Assembly (NCBI GenBank): GCA_001600695.1
Contig: BCKQ01000033.1
Location: 1 to 58,386 of the forward strand
From: Ascoidea asiatica
Lineage: Eukaryota > Ascomycota > Saccharomycetes > Ascoideales > Ascoideaceae
DNA length: 58,386 bases
Direction: 5' to 3'
The notes under the pieces were generated by a model. The model was given only the letters and a program-made list of their open reading frames with translations, ran no database searches and was not told the origin of the DNA. Numbering within the stretch: position 1 is the first letter of the stretch; each line of letters opens with the position of its first letter. Positions 34,043 through 47,433 of the stretch are shown here, piece after piece. The translations under genes were made by a program, and so were the position numbers.

Positions 34043-34957
34043 ATGTCATTTTCAAAATTAATTGATTCAACTTATGGTAAAGATAATGTAAAATTTTTAA
34101 AAATTAAAAAAGATCCAAAAAATCCAGATATTCAAAATGTTATAGAAATGACTGTAAAAATTTTATTAAAAGGTAAATTTGATATATCTTATACAGAATC
34201 AAATAATTCTCCAATTATACCAACTGATACTATTAAAAATATAATTTTAGTTAAAGCAAAATTAGATGATCCATTTAAAATTGAAAATTTTGCAAATAAT
34301 TTATCAATTCAATTCTTATCAAATTATAAACAAATTAATTCAATTAATATTGAAATTTTAACAAAAAAATGGGATAAATATATTATTAATAATAAAATTT
34401 TACATAATCATTCATTTATTAATAATGGTAATGAAAAAAGATTTGTAAATTTATATTCAAATAAAAATGGTGATTTTAAATTAATTTCTGGTTTAAAAGA
34501 TTTAACTTTATTAAAATCAACAGGTTCAATGTTTTATGGTTATAATAAATGTCAATTTACAACCTTAAAACCAACAAAAGATAGAATTTTATCAACTGAT
34601 ATTGATTCAACTTGGGAATATGATTCAAATTTTGTTAATTCAAATTCAATTAATTCTTTAACTTTAAATAATTTCTTTGATAATATTTTTAAAAAAATTA
34701 GAAATATTACTTTAAATTTATTTGCTTTACAAAATTCACCTTCTGTACAATCAACAATGTATGATATGGCAAGTGAAATTTTAAAAATTGATAAAAAAAT
34801 TAAAATTGTTAATTATTCTTTACCAAATAAACATTATTTTGAAATTGATTTATCTTTTTATAATAATTTAAAAAATAATGGTGAATTATTTTATCCTTCT
34901 CCACATCCAAATGGTTTAATTAAATGTTCAGTTTCAAGAAATAATTCAAAATTATAA
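34043..34957 (+). CDS. Urate oxidase (uricase), peroxisomal
   Basis: Oxidises urate to 5-hydroxyisourate in purine breakdown, using no cofactor. It has 304 residues, normal for the family. Signatures in order: STYGKDNVKFLK at the start, LLKGKFDISYTESNNSPIIPTDTIKN (the active-site Thr in the TDTIKN part), HNHSFI, SGLKDLTLLKSTGSMFYGY and TTLKPTKDRILSTDI, then QSTMYDMASEIL and the PNKHYFEIDL strand near the C-terminus. The last three residues are SKL, a textbook PTS1 peroxisomal targeting signal. S. cerevisiae lacks this enzyme, so the host retains a purine-degradation route. It converges on CWC2, whose stop is about 80 bases away. Confidence 0.95.
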   Translation: MSFSKLIDSTYGKDNVKFLKIKKDPKNPDIQNVIEMTVKILLKGKFDISYTESNNSPIIPTDTIKNIILVKAKLDDPFKIENFANNLSIQFLSNYKQINSINIEILTKKWDKYIINNKILHNHSFINNGNEKRFVNLYSNKNGDFKLISGLKDLTLLKSTGSMFYGYNKCQFTTLKPTKDRILSTDIDSTWEYDSNFVNSNSINSLTLNNFFDNIFKKIRNITLNLFALQNSPSVQSTMYDMASEILKIDKKIKIVNYSLPNKHYFEIDLSFYNNLKNNGELFYPSPHPNGLIKCSVSRNNSKL

Positions 34958-35038
34958 TCTCTTCATTTTTTTTATCTCATATATAAATATCTATATCCTT
35001 AATACATAATCTTATTCATTACTTACCTACTTACTTAC

Positions 35039-36148
35039 TTATTCACTTGAATCACTTGAATCATATCCAGATAAAATATTACCTAGTTTATTCTCTTTAA
35101 CTTTCGTTATCTCTTTTTTAATCTTATTCTTTTTAATATATTCCAATTTCCTTATCTTCTGTCTTTTAGCTTTAACTTTAATTTTCATATCTCTTTGATA
35201 TTCATTATCATTATCATGATCATTATCATTATCATTGGTATCATTATTAAAATTATTTAAAATCTCTTTAACTACATCAATTGCATTTTCTTTTAAATAA
35301 TTCTCATTTCTTCTTTTTGCAACTGGATTTGGATCTGAATTTGCCCATCTTATATTTAAACTTTCTATACTATTATCATTATAATTAAAATCATTATTAT
35401 TATTATTATTATTTGTTAATAAAATTTGATTTGACATTGATTCTTTACAAAATTGTGCATTAATTTCATATTTAAAAGTTACAAAACAACAATTTTTATC
35501 ATTAATTATATTAATTCTTTCAATTTCACCAAATTCTTTAAAATTTTTAAAAATTAATTCATTTAAATTTAAATTTAAATTTAAATTTTTATAAAATTCT
35601 AATTTATTTATATATAATGTTCTATTTTTTATTAAAAAATTTCCAATTCCATTCATATCTTCTTTATAATTATTAAATTTTTCTCTACCAAAACAATCTT
35701 TTGAAATTAAATTATTTAAATTAAAATTAATTTTTTTTAAAAATAAATTTTCAAAATTTAAATTATAATTAAAATTTGGTAAAAAATGTAAAAATTTACA
35801 ATTTTTACCTTTAAAACAACATCCTCTTGCAAAATATAAACAAATAAATGGTTTTTGAAAATTTGTTATTCCAGAATCTTTTAATATTGAACATCTAAAT
35901 GGTGATATTTTATTATGAAAATTCTTATTTTTTAAATTTTCTCCCCAATTATAATACCATATATTAAATATATTACCATTTTGTTCTGGAATATTTTTTG
36001 CTTCAATTATTGATTGTTCAATTTGAACTCTTGCTGGTTTTTTAGTTATATCTTCTTTTTCATCCTTTTTTATTATAATTTGATTCTCAGATACTTCATT
36101 TTGGTGTCTTTTCTTCTCAAGACCATTCTCATGTATCTCTAACTCCAT
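35039..36148 (-). CDS. CWC2: Pre-mRNA splicing factor Cwc2 (RBM22-like)
   Basis: Component of the NineTeen-associated complex that contacts U6 snRNA and the intron in the activated spliceosome. After KKPARVQIEQS and FNIWYYNWGEN, the Torus region leads to a CCCH zinc finger (CLYFARGCCFKGKNCKFLH, about residues 104-122). The family segment DCFGREKFNNYKEDMNGIGNF connects to an RRM (about residues 175-270) with RNP2 LYINKL and RNP1 NCCFVTFKY, then RWANSDPNPVAKRR. All match S. cerevisiae Cwc2 in order. The 369-residue length is slightly longer, with Asn runs in the RRM and a Lys-rich tail. The start ATG is supported by the match beginning at residue 38. Confidence 0.95.
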   Translation of the reverse strand: MELEIHENGLEKKRHQNEVSENQIIIKKDEKEDITKKPARVQIEQSIIEAKNIPEQNGNIFNIWYYNWGENLKNKNFHNKISPFRCSILKDSGITNFQKPFICLYFARGCCFKGKNCKFLHFLPNFNYNLNFENLFLKKINFNLNNLISKDCFGREKFNNYKEDMNGIGNFLIKNRTLYINKLEFYKNLNLNLNLNELIFKNFKEFGEIERINIINDKNCCFVTFKYEINAQFCKESMSNQILLTNNNNNNNDFNYNDNSIESLNIRWANSDPNPVAKRRNENYLKENAIDVVKEILNNFNNDTNDNDNDHDNDNEYQRDMKIKVKAKRQKIRKLEYIKKNKIKKEITKVKENKLGNILSGYDSSDSSE

Positions 36149-36744
36149 TATTGTCTATCAATTAGTATCTCTTTGATTATCTCTTCTTCTCTGTCTCCAT
36201 CATCACCACTTTCATCACTTTCACCATCTTCTTCTTCTTCTTCTTCTTCTTCTTCCTCTTGTTTTTGTTTTATTCCCGAAAGAAATAATTTTTTTAAATT
36301 CAAAACAAGAAAGTCACCTGATATAATGGTATCCATCTTTTTGGTTGTTGTACCAGCCTTACTAAGCCACGTTTACAAATTCACCATCCACACTCGCGTA
36401 TTTCAGTATTACGTAACTGCACCTGACCAAAACCATTCAACATTCTGCTTCTTCTCTGCTCGCTTCTTCATTATCGCCTTTATCACCTTTTATCTTTATT
36501 GTCTCTTGTTTATTCTTCCACTTTCAAATAAACATTAACATTAACATTAACATTACAATAAAAATATTAAACTTCTCCTGAAGCTAGCTAATCATTATCA
36601 ATAAATATAAATATAAATATAAACATAATAACAATAATAACAATACTATATCTATCACTCTTTTAATCAAATAATACTACTGGATAATAAATATCCAAGA
36701 ATAATTATATTATCATATCTTAATAGTTATTCCAATCTATAGTA
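36149..36744. other. Divergent promoter region, CWC2 / RhoGEF
   Basis: About 600 bases. A CTT/CTC triplet-rich stretch (36180-36260) lies next to the CWC2 start, a TCAGGTGAC-type site (reverse orientation) is at 36313-36321, and ACATTA repeats lie at 36533-36556. An open minus-strand frame at 36148-36336 is low complexity and not called. Confidence 0.45.
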
Positions 36745-39700
36745 ATGAATCAATCTGATCTAGTTCATTTAAATACAAATTTATCTCTTTTAAATCTACA
36801 AAATAATAATCAAATCAGTAATGGAAATAACCTAAATATTAAAAATAATTCAAAATTTATAAATATAAATGATAATATATCTCAAATTAATACACCTAAT
36901 CATATAATTAATCATATAAATTCCAATGTCAATAATAATATCAATAATCAAAATCATATTCAGGATATAAATCAAAATTCAAATATTAATATTGATTCTA
37001 TTAGCGCCTCATCAGATGATTCAAATAATTCAATCAATTCAATAAATTCATTTAATTCAAAAAATAATATAATAAAAGATCAAAATAAAGAAAATATTGA
37101 AAATGGTCAAAATTATATTAAAATCTTATCAAAATTATCTGAACAAAGATTTATAACTTGGGAATTATATTGGAATTTAGATTCAAATTTTTTAAAAAAT
37201 TCAAATAATTATATCATTAATCAAAATCATGATTTATTTAAATTAATTGTAAATCAAATACCATTTTTAAATAATATAAATTCATTTATTTTAAAAGCTG
37301 GTAATAATTTCCTTTTACAAAATGATGATATAATTTATCCATATAATAAACAAATTTTTTATAATAAATTTTTTTTATCTTTTAAACAAATTATTAAATT
37401 TCATAAAAATCATATAATTATACCTTTTATAAATTTAATTCATAATTCAATTCCAAATATTAAACCATTTATGAATATTAATGAAATTTTAACTTATTTT
37501 TTAATAAATTCAAATCAATCTTTAAAATATTGGATAATATTAATTAATAATTTTATAGAAATTAAATTTTTTATAAAATTATATAATTTAATTCCAAATT
37601 TTCCTGAATTTAAAATTTTTAATAATCGTTTTGAAAAATTTTATAATTGGATTAATAATTTATCAATAAATTCAAATGAAATAATTTTTTCAACAGAAAT
37701 TTTTTTAAAAATTTTAGATAATCCAATTGAAATTTTATATGAAAATCTTTTAATTTTAAAAAATTTAACTTTAAATTATATTAATGAATCAATTTATTTA
37801 AAATCTTTTAATATTTATTTAAATTTTTTAAATTCAATTGAAAAAAATTTAAAATTTTCAAATACTTTTGCAATGTTAAAATTTTTAGATTATAATTTTA
37901 ATAATTTAATTTTAAATAATTTTAAAAATTTTAATCATTATTATATAACTATAATTCCAGTATTATCAACAAATCAATCAAATCAAACAAAAAATTTACC
38001 TCCACAAAGTTTAAGTAGAAAACCTTCATTTAGTACAAATTATTTTATAATTTTATTCTCAAATTTCTTATTCATTGCAAGTTTTAATCAATCAAGTTAT
38101 AAATTTAAACCAATTCATGATCCAATACCTTTAGAAAATCTTTTAATTAAAAAATATTTTGAACAAGATCAATGTTTTACAAAAATTGGTTTTATTAATG
38201 ATTTTGATAATAAAATTTATAATAATATGATTAATATTAATAATAAGAATGACAATACATCTAATACTACTACCTCCAATACTACTACTAATACTCCTAA
38301 TAATACTCCTAATAATATAATCAATGTACATGATATAAATAAAATACATTTAAATTCAAGTAAAATTAAAACTAAAAATGAATTCATATGTTTTATAAAA
38401 GATTTTAATTTTGAATTTCAAGAACATTTTCTTTCAATTAATTATAATTATGCTGATAAAATATTTTATCCATATGGAATTATTAATGATGATGATGATG
38501 ATGATGATAATGAAGAAACTTTACAAAATGAAAATTTAATTATTGAAAAAATTATTAATAATAATTGGAGATCATATTATTATTCATCTTTAGAAAATGA
38601 TACTGAAGTTAAATATTTTCAAAAATTAGATATTAATATTAGAACTCAACAATCTATAATTTACGATATTATTAAACGTCAACTTTCTTATTATTCTTTT
38701 CTAAAAACTTTTATTGAAGATGGTTCTTTAGAAGAAGAAGAAGAAGATAATAATCAATCTATTTTCTCTCCATATCCAAATGATTTAGTTTCTTATCAAT
38801 TATTTAATAATTTAGATGATAATATTTTTACAAAATTTAAATATGAATTAATAATTCCATTAATTGATTTAATTTTAAAATCAAAAGGTTCATTAATTAA
38901 TATACAAAAATTTTTCATTTATTTTAATAATTGGTATTCAAATTCATTAAATTATTGGAAAAAATTTTTAATAAAATTTTCTGATATAAGTTTTTTATTA
39001 AAATTTTCAAAATTTATTAAAAATTCAAGTATTGAAAATAATTCCAAAAATTTTCTATCATTATTATTTCAATTTTTAAATGAAGTTAAAGAATATATGA
39101 TTAGTATTTTTGTTATTACTCCAAATTATATTAATGAAGATTGTTTAATGAATGAAATCGAATTTAATAATTTTTTAATTAAACCATATTATTCTATTAA
39201 TGATAATATAAAATTATTTTCAAAATTATTAAATGGAAATTTATCACAAATTTCAAAACAAATAATTTTATCAATAAAAAAATTAAATTTAGATTTAGAT
39301 TTATTTTATCTAAAATTTGAAACTGAAACAATTTTTAAAATTTTAGGTTTAAAATTACCAATTAAAGAAATTTCAAATATTAAAAAACCATATTTAGAAA
39401 AAATTTATAAAGGTAGAATTTCAAGTAAAAAATATCCTGAAGATTTTAAAGATTCTGAAATTATTTATTGTTTAAAAGATAATATAATAACATTAAAAAA
39501 TCAAATTGTATTTTTTATAATTTTTGAAAAATTTATTATAACAGAAATTGATTTAGAAAATTATCATTTTACAACACTTGAAATAATTGAATTAAAAAAT
39601 TTAAAAATTAAACAATATTCAAGTTTTTTATTTGAATCAAAAATTTTAACAAATATAAGTATAATTGATAAAGAAAAAATAGATATTCATAATAATGAAA

Positions 39701-39777
39701 TTTATAATAATGATTTAGATAATAATTTATATACAATAATTGATTGTGGTAAAGAATTTTTAGAAACTTATTGTTAA
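36745..39777 (+). CDS. Probable RhoGEF with two DH-PH-like units
   Basis: Likely guanine-nucleotide exchange factor for a Rho/Cdc42 GTPase. After a 120-residue Asn-rich start, residues about 130-365 read like a Dbl-homology domain: an ERxY-like SEQRFITWELYW, then LSFKQIIKFHKNHIIPFI (the F..I...H..FL pattern), and LKILDNPIEILYENLLILKNLT in the place of the PIQR..RY.LLLKEL helix. A PH-like beta-rich stretch follows. The same order recurs at about 630-815 (IIKRQLSYYSFLKTFIED, KYELIIPLIDLI, FLIKPYYSINDNIKLFSKLL) with another PH-like part (KDNIITLKNQIVFFIIFEKFIITEI). Two diverged DH-PH units in one protein is inferred by eye. I cannot assign a specific yeast name. Confidence 0.5.
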   Translation: MNQSDLVHLNTNLSLLNLQNNNQISNGNNLNIKNNSKFININDNISQINTPNHIINHINSNVNNNINNQNHIQDINQNSNINIDSISASSDDSNNSINSINSFNSKNNIIKDQNKENIENGQNYIKILSKLSEQRFITWELYWNLDSNFLKNSNNYIINQNHDLFKLIVNQIPFLNNINSFILKAGNNFLLQNDDIIYPYNKQIFYNKFFLSFKQIIKFHKNHIIIPFINLIHNSIPNIKPFMNINEILTYFLINSNQSLKYWIILINNFIEIKFFIKLYNLIPNFPEFKIFNNRFEKFYNWINNLSINSNEIIFSTEIFLKILDNPIEILYENLLILKNLTLNYINESIYLKSFNIYLNFLNSIEKNLKFSNTFAMLKFLDYNFNNLILNNFKNFNHYYITIIPVLSTNQSNQTKNLPPQSLSRKPSFSTNYFIILFSNFLFIASFNQSSYKFKPIHDPIPLENLLIKKYFEQDQCFTKIGFINDFDNKIYNNMININNKNDNTSNTTTSNTTTNTPNNTPNNIINVHDINKIHLNSSKIKTKNEFICFIKDFNFEFQEHFLSINYNYADKIFYPYGIINDDDDDDDNEETLQNENLIIEKIINNNWRSYYYSSLENDTEVKYFQKLDINIRTQQSIIYDIIKRQLSYYSFLKTFIEDGSLEEEEEDNNQSIFSPYPNDLVSYQLFNNLDDNIFTKFKYELIIPLIDLILKSKGSLINIQKFFIYFNNWYSNSLNYWKKFLIKFSDISFLLKFSKFIKNSSIENNSKNFLSLLFQFLNEVKEYMISIFVITPNYINEDCLMNEIEFNNFLIKPYYSINDNIKLFSKLLNGNLSQISKQIILSIKKLNLDLDLFYLKFETETIFKILGLKLPIKEISNIKKPYLEKIYKGRISSKKYPEDFKDSEIIYCLKDNIITLKNQIVFFIIFEKFIITEIDLENYHFTTLEIIELKNLKIKQYSSFLFESKILTNISIIDKEKIDIHNNEIYNNDLDNNLYTIIDCGKEFLETYC

Positions 39778-39947
39778 ATTTTAGATATATAAATTATGTA
39801 ATTATTAAAAATGTATATTAATTAACTTGTAATTAATATTGTAGATTAATAATAATTGAATAATATTAATAGGTTTAATATAAATAGGTTTAATATAAAA
39901 ATGAAATAATTAATTTTTTTTTTAAAACGGAAAAACAAAAAAAATAG

Positions 39948-40040
39948 GCCCGACGCGGGGCTCGAACCCGCAACCTTCTGATAACTTTTCTAATACTTTA
40001 GTTTAAGAGTCAAATGCACTACCGATTATGCTAGCCAGGC
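39948..40040 (-). tRNA. tRNA-Lys (anticodon CUU), with 21-nt intron
   Basis: Acceptor GCCTGGC pairs with GTCGGGC. The D arm contains GCATAATCGGTAGTGC as in S. cerevisiae tRNA-Lys(CUU), and the anticodon stem TTTGA/TCAGA encloses CTCTTA, giving anticodon CTT. An intron of about 21 nt lies after position 37. The T arm is GCGGGTTCGAGCCCCGC. A T8 run on the minus strand follows as terminator. In S. cerevisiae the intron is in the UUU isoacceptor, not this one. Confidence 0.92.
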
Positions 40041-40304
40041 GAAAGACGATTATTTTTGCAAATTCGATTGATACAGGAAAATAGGATAAAAAGAATTTAG
40101 TATGACGGAACATCAAGAAGCTACGAATTAGAATGATAATATATTTTAATTTATAAATTAGTTATATATTTTAGAAATAACATAGATAATAGATAGTAGA
40201 TAAAAGATAAGAAAAACGAGATAAATTAAATAAGAAGTGAAGATTGAGATAAATATATTAAATTAAATTAAATTAAATTGGATTAAATTGGATTAAATTG
40301 GATT

Positions 40305-42493
<2,189 letters not shown>

Positions 42494-45400
42494 ATGTCTT
42501 CATCTCAATCTTCTGATTCAAAAACTGATATCTTAATATTACCAGGTCCACAAGCTTTATCATCTTTTAGAATTAATAATTTAATAAAAGTAATAAGTAG
42601 CAATATAGCCAAAGATTCAAATAATAATAATAATAATGATTTAAAATTAACTAAAATTCAATCATCTTTTATTCATTATATTTCTTTAAATATCAAAAAA
42701 GAAAAAATTTCAAATTCAGATTTAATTAAAGTTAAAAATTTATTAAATTATGATAATTTTGATTTAAATTTTAATAATTATTTATCAAATAATATTTTCA
42801 ATCAATATCAATCAACTGAAATAGATCAATTAAATTTAGATAAAAATCAAATTTCAATTACAATCTTACCAAGATCTGGTACTATTTCTCCATGGTCTTC
42901 AAAAGCAACTAATATTTCAAATGTTTGTGGGTTTAATTCAATAATTAATAGAATTGAAAGAGGTTTAACTCTTCTTTTAACATTTAATAAAAATATTAAT
43001 AATTCAACTATTTCTACAATTCATTCAAATTTAATCTCAAATAATTCAATTTTTGATAAAATGACTCAAACTTTATCTATTAATAATTTACCAAATTTTA
43101 AAGAAATTTTATTTAAATTTAATAATCCAAAAAATTTTAATGAAATTGATTTAAAAAATTTAAAATTTCAAAATATTAATTTAGGTTTATCATTAAATGA
43201 TTTTGAAATTAATTATATAATTAAAAATTTTAAAAATTTTTTAAAAAGAAATACTATAAATGATATTGAATTATTTATGTTTGCTCAAGTTAATTCAGAA
43301 CATTGTAGACATAAAATTTTTAATGCAAATTGGTTTATTAATAATATTAAAAAAAATAATTCATTATTTAAAATGATTAAAAATACTCATAATTTAAATA
43401 ATTTTAATAATAATACTTTAAGTGCATATTCTGATAATGCTGCTGTTTTTAAAGGTAATAAAGCTTATTTTTATTCTCCTGATTTAAATAATAATAATAT
43501 TTGGTCTTCAAATTTAGAATTAATTAATACTTTAATTAAAGTTGAAACTCATAATCATCCAACTGCAGTAAGTCCATTTCCTGGTGCTGCAACTGGTTCT
43601 GGTGGTGAAATTAGAGATGAAGCTGCTGTTGGTAAAGGTTCAAAAACTAAAGCAGGTTTATCTGGTTTTAATGTTTCTGATTTAAATATTCCTGGTTTTA
43701 TACAACCTTGGGAATTAAATTTAGGTAAACCAAATCATATTGCATCTTCTTTAAATATAATGATTGAAGCTCCTTTAGGTTCTGCAGCTTTTAATAATGA
43801 ATTTGGTAGACCTTGTATTAATGGTTATTTTAGAACTTTAACAACAAAAGTTTTAAATAATGATAATGTTTTAGAATATAGAGGTTATCATAAACCAATT
43901 ATGATTGCTGGTGGTTTAGGTGCAATTAGATCTAATTTAACTTTAAAAGATAAAAGTATTAAACCAGATGATTTAATTATTGTACTTGGTGGTGAATGTA
44001 TGTTAATTGGTTTAGGTGGTGGTGCAGCATCTTCAAAATCTTCTGATGAAAAATCTGCTGATTTAGATTTTGCTTCTGTTCAAAGAGGTAATCCTGAAAT
44101 GCAAAGACGTTGTCAACAAGTTATAGATTCTTGTGTTTCATTAGATTTAAAAAATCCAATAAAAAGTATTCATGATGTTGGTGCAGGAGGTTTATCAAAT
44201 GCTTTACCTGAATTAGTTTATGATAATGATTTAGGTGCAATTTTTGAATTAAGAAATATTTTATCTTTAGAACCTGGAATGTCACCAATGGAAATTTGGT
44301 GTAATGAATCTCAAGAAAGATATGTTTTAGGTATAGATCCAAAAGATTTAAAATTTTTTGAAAATTTATGTAAAAGAGAAAGAGCACCATTTGCAGTTGT
44401 TGGTAAAGCAACTTTAGAAAAAAAATTAATTTTAAAAGATAGTTTATTCAATACAACACCAATTGACTTAGAAATGTCATTTTTATTTGGTAAAGCACCA
44501 AAATTAGAAATTAATACAAAAATTGAACCATTAAATTTAAGTAAAGAAAATTATAATATTTTTAATAATGATATTAATGAAGCTTTAAGAAGAGTTTTAA
44601 AATTACCTTCAGTTGGTTCAAAATCTTTTTTAATTACAATTGGTGATAGATCAGTTACAGGTTTAATTGATAGAGATCAATTTGTTGGACCATGGCAAAC
44701 ACCAGTTTCAAATGTTGGTGTAACTGGAACATCATTAAGTCCTGAAGGTATTGTAATAAAAACTGGAGAAGCTTTAGCTATGGGAGAAAAACCAACTTTA
44801 GCAATGATTTCAGCTTCGGCATCAGCAAAAATGGCAGTTGCAGAATCTTTATTAAATATTTTTAGTTCAAATATTACAGATATTAGAAATGTTAAATTAT
44901 CAGCAAATTGGATGGCAGCAGCATCACATAAAGGTGAAGGAGCTAAATTATATGAAGCAGTTGAAGCTATTGGATTAGATTTATGTCCAGCATTAGGAAT
45001 TTCAATACCAGTTGGTAAAGATTCAATGTCAATGAAAATGAAATGGGATAATAAAGAAGTTGTATCACCATTATCAGTTGTTATAACAGCATTTGGACCA
45101 GTTGAAGATACATCATTAACATGGACTCCAGAATTAAAAAATAAAGAAGATACATTATTAATTTTAGTTGATTTATCAATTGATTATAAAAAAAAATTAG
45201 GTGGATCAGCATTATTACAAGTTTATGGAGAAATTGGTAATGAAGTACCAGATATTCATGATTCAAGAATTTTAAAAAATTTTATTAATAGTTTAATTGA
45301 TTTACATAAAGAAAAAGATTTAATTTTAGCATATCATGATAGATCAGATGGTGGATTAATTATTACATTATTAGAAATGGCATTTGCAGGTAGAGTTGGA

Positions 45401-46624
45401 TTAGATATTAATATATTTAATGAAAATAAAGAAAATAAATTTGAAATTTTATTTAATGAAGAATTAGGAGCAGTATTTCAAATTAAATTAAATGATTATG
45501 AAATTTTTGAAAAAATTTTAAATAATAATGGAATTGGATCAGATTTTATTCAAATTATTGGTAAACCAAATTTAAATAGAGTTTCTAAACAAAATATTTT
45601 AATTTCAATTAATAATGAATTAATTATTGAAGAAAATAGAGGAGAATTACAACAAATTTGGTCAAAAACATCATATGAAATTCAAAAAATTAGAGATAAT
45701 CCAAAAAGTGCAAAAGAAGAATTTGAAAATATTTTAGATGATAAAGATCCTGGATTATTTTTTGATTTAAAATATGATTTTAAAAATAATTTAAATTCAT
45801 TTACAAGTAAACCAAAAGTTGCAATTTTAAGAGAACAAGGAGTTAATGGACAACAAGAAATGGCATGGTGTTTTGAACAAGCTGGATTTATTTCAATTGA
45901 TGTTCATATGACAGATTTATTAAATAAAAATATTAATTTAGATGAATTTGTTGGAATTGCAGCATGTGGAGGATTTAGTTATGGAGATGTTTTAGGAGCT
46001 GGAAATGGATGGGCAAGTTCAGTTTTATATCATGAAGAAATTAAAAAAGAATTTAAGAAATTTTTTAAAGAAAGAAAAGATACATTTGCATTTGGAGCAT
46101 GTAATGGATGTCAATTTTTAAGTAATATTGCAAATAATGGAGAAATTATTCCAGGTACAGAAAATTGGCCATTATTTAAAAGAAATGAATCTGAACAATA
46201 TGAAGCAAGAGTTTGTATGGTTAAAATTGAAGAATGTTCAAAGATTAATAAAGATGTTAAAGAGAGTATATTTTTAAATGGAATGGAAGGATCTAAATTA
46301 CCAATTGCAGTTGCACATGGAGAAGGTAAAGTAACATTTAAAAATAAAGAAGAATTTAAAAATTTTGAAAATGAAGGATTAGTTGCAATTAGATTTATTA
46401 ATAATTATGGAAAAGTTACAGAAAGATATCCATTTAATCCAAATGGATCACCAAATGGTATAACTGGTATTAAAACACCAAATGGTAGAGTTTTAGCCAT
46501 GATGCCACATCCTGAAAGAGTTTGTAGAAAAGAAGCAAATTCTTGGTATCCAAGTGAGGAAGATTGGGGAGATTATGGACCTTGGATTGAATTATTTAGA
46601 TCTGCAAGAAGATGGGTTAATTAG
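42494..46624 (+). CDS. ADE6: Phosphoribosylformylglycinamidine synthase
   Basis: Large PurL-type enzyme of purine synthesis: FGAR + glutamine + ATP gives FGAM. It has 1376 residues (S. cerevisiae 1358). Order of domains: N-terminal PurS-like part (residues 1-200), linker with [19 protein letters not shown]-binding half 1 with [28 protein letters not shown], half 2 with RSVTGL and GVTGTSLS, and a C-terminal class I glutamine amidotransferase (about 1075-1376) with catalytic Cys in FGACNGCQF, and His/Glu in [10 protein letters not shown]. The N-terminal 50 residues contain an Asn tract. Neighbouring PEP4 shares the promoter. Sole function expected is purine nucleotide synthesis. Confidence 0.97.
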   Translation: MSSSQSSDSKTDILILPGPQALSSFRINNLIKVISSNIAKDSNNNNNNDLKLTKIQSSFIHYISLNIKKEKISNSDLIKVKNLLNYDNFDLNFNNYLSNNIFNQYQSTEIDQLNLDKNQISITILPRSGTISPWSSKATNISNVCGFNSIINRIERGLTLLLTFNKNINNSTISTIHSNLISNNSIFDKMTQTLSINNLPNFKEILFKFNNPKNFNEIDLKNLKFQNINLGLSLNDFEINYIIKNFKNFLKRNTINDIELFMFAQVNSEHCRHKIFNANWFINNIKKNNSLFKMIKNTHNLNNFNNNTLSAYSDNAAVFKGNKAYFYSPDLNNNNIWSSNLELINTLIKVETHNHPTAVSPFPGAATGSGGEIRDEAAVGKGSKTKAGLSGFNVSDLNIPGFIQPWELNLGKPNHIASSLNIMIEAPLGSAAFNNEFGRPCINGYFRTLTTKVLNNDNVLEYRGYHKPIMIAGGLGAIRSNLTLKDKSIKPDDLIIVLGGECMLIGLGGGAASSKSSDEKSADLDFASVQRGNPEMQRRCQQVIDSCVSLDLKNPIKSIHDVGAGGLSNALPELVYDNDLGAIFELRNILSLEPGMSPMEIWCNESQERYVLGIDPKDLKFFENLCKRERAPFAVVGKATLEKKLILKDSLFNTTPIDLEMSFLFGKAPKLEINTKIEPLNLSKENYNIFNNDINEALRRVLKLPSVGSKSFLITIGDRSVTGLIDRDQFVGPWQTPVSNVGVTGTSLSPEGIVIKTGEALAMGEKPTLAMISASASAKMAVAESLLNIFSSNITDIRNVKLSANWMAAASHKGEGAKLYEAVEAIGLDLCPALGISIPVGKDSMSMKMKWDNKEVVSPLSVVITAFGPVEDTSLTWTPELKNKEDTLLILVDLSIDYKKKLGGSALLQVYGEIGNEVPDIHDSRILKNFINSLIDLHKEKDLILAYHDRSDGGLIITLLEMAFAGRVGLDINIFNENKENKFEILFNEELGAVFQIKLNDYEIFEKILNNNGIGSDFIQIIGKPNLNRVSKQNILISINNELIIEENRGELQQIWSKTSYEIQKIRDNPKSAKEEFENILDDKDPGLFFDLKYDFKNNLNSFTSKPKVAILREQGVNGQQEMAWCFEQAGFISIDVHMTDLLNKNINLDEFVGIAACGGFSYGDVLGAGNGWASSVLYHEEIKKEFKKFFKERKDTFAFGACNGCQFLSNIANNGEIIPGTENWPLFKRNESEQYEARVCMVKIEECSKINKDVKESIFLNGMEGSKLPIAVAHGEGKVTFKNKEEFKNFENEGLVAIRFINNYGKVTERYPFNPNGSPNGITGIKTPNGRVLAMMPHPERVCRKEANSWYPSEEDWGDYGPWIELFRSARRWVN

Positions 46625-47433
46625 CCAATATAATATTGTGAGTAATATTGGATTTTGTTTATGACTGTATATATTTTTATTATTTTATATTCTTTTTTTA
46701 CTTTTTTATTATCTTTATTATCTTTATTATACTTTTATTCCATTAGTTTATTCATATTCATATTCTTTAATCTTTAATCTTTATTTTGTATTTTGTATTC
46801 TGATTCTTCTAATTCACCTTCTTCGGTAACTCGGTAACTCGGTAACTCAATAGTTTACAGTGGTCAGGTGACTGTACTTTCACGTGCTCTATTATACAGC
46901 ATATTATCTTATATCCTCACTAAATCCGATGATAACAATCAATTGCTTTTATTTGTAATTGTTAGGCAATTGTTAGGCAATTGTTAGGCAATTGTTAGCC
47001 AAATGTTAGCCAAATGTTAGTAATGATTGAGTAATGTTTAGTAATAACCATGCAAAGAGTACCACATATCTAGTCTTTCTTTTATTTATACTGTATTATC
47101 CAATTAGCGCACTGCATCGCCTGCTTACAACCCTTTTTTATCACCAGTTCACTAAATATCTATGGTTAAATTAAAGGTTTTAATACAATTTCATCGGAAA
47201 TGGCTTACGAATAATTATCAAATTATTATTAAAGCATTATTAAAGGATTAATATTAATAATGATTATTATTTTATTAGTAAATGATGATTGTAATTGAAT
47301 TAAATTAATCATTATATTATTCAATTCAAAAATCAATTGGTATTTATTCATCAATATATCTTTGTTTTTTAATCTCAATATATTATGATCAATCTATAAA
47401 TATAAATATTTAATATAAAAAAATAATCTTTAG
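46625..47433. other. Spacer ADE6 / dioxygenase with direct repeats
   Basis: Contains a 9-bp GGTAACTC repeat (46824-46849), TCAGGTGAC at 46864-46872 with CACGTG at 46881-46886, and the 11-bp repeat block listed separately. AT-rich DNA follows up to the next ATG. No gene is seen. Confidence 0.5.
46957..47020. repeat. 11-bp direct repeats upstream of the dioxygenase gene
   Basis: Four copies of AATTGTTAGGC are followed by two variant units AAATGTTAGCC. The block sits about 410 bases before the dioxygenase start and could be an array of binding sites. Confidence 0.75.

Noticed and set aside
35010-35045. ACTTACCT motif, as at the 5' end of U1 snRNA
   Set aside because: It is part of a short ACTT tandem repeat between two convergent stops, only about 80 bases apart, so there is no room for a U1 gene.
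36173-36538. 121-codon plus-strand ORF between CWC2 and the RhoGEF
   Set aside because: The first third is a Ser run antisense to acidic codons, and no family pattern follows; it lies in a divergent promoter.
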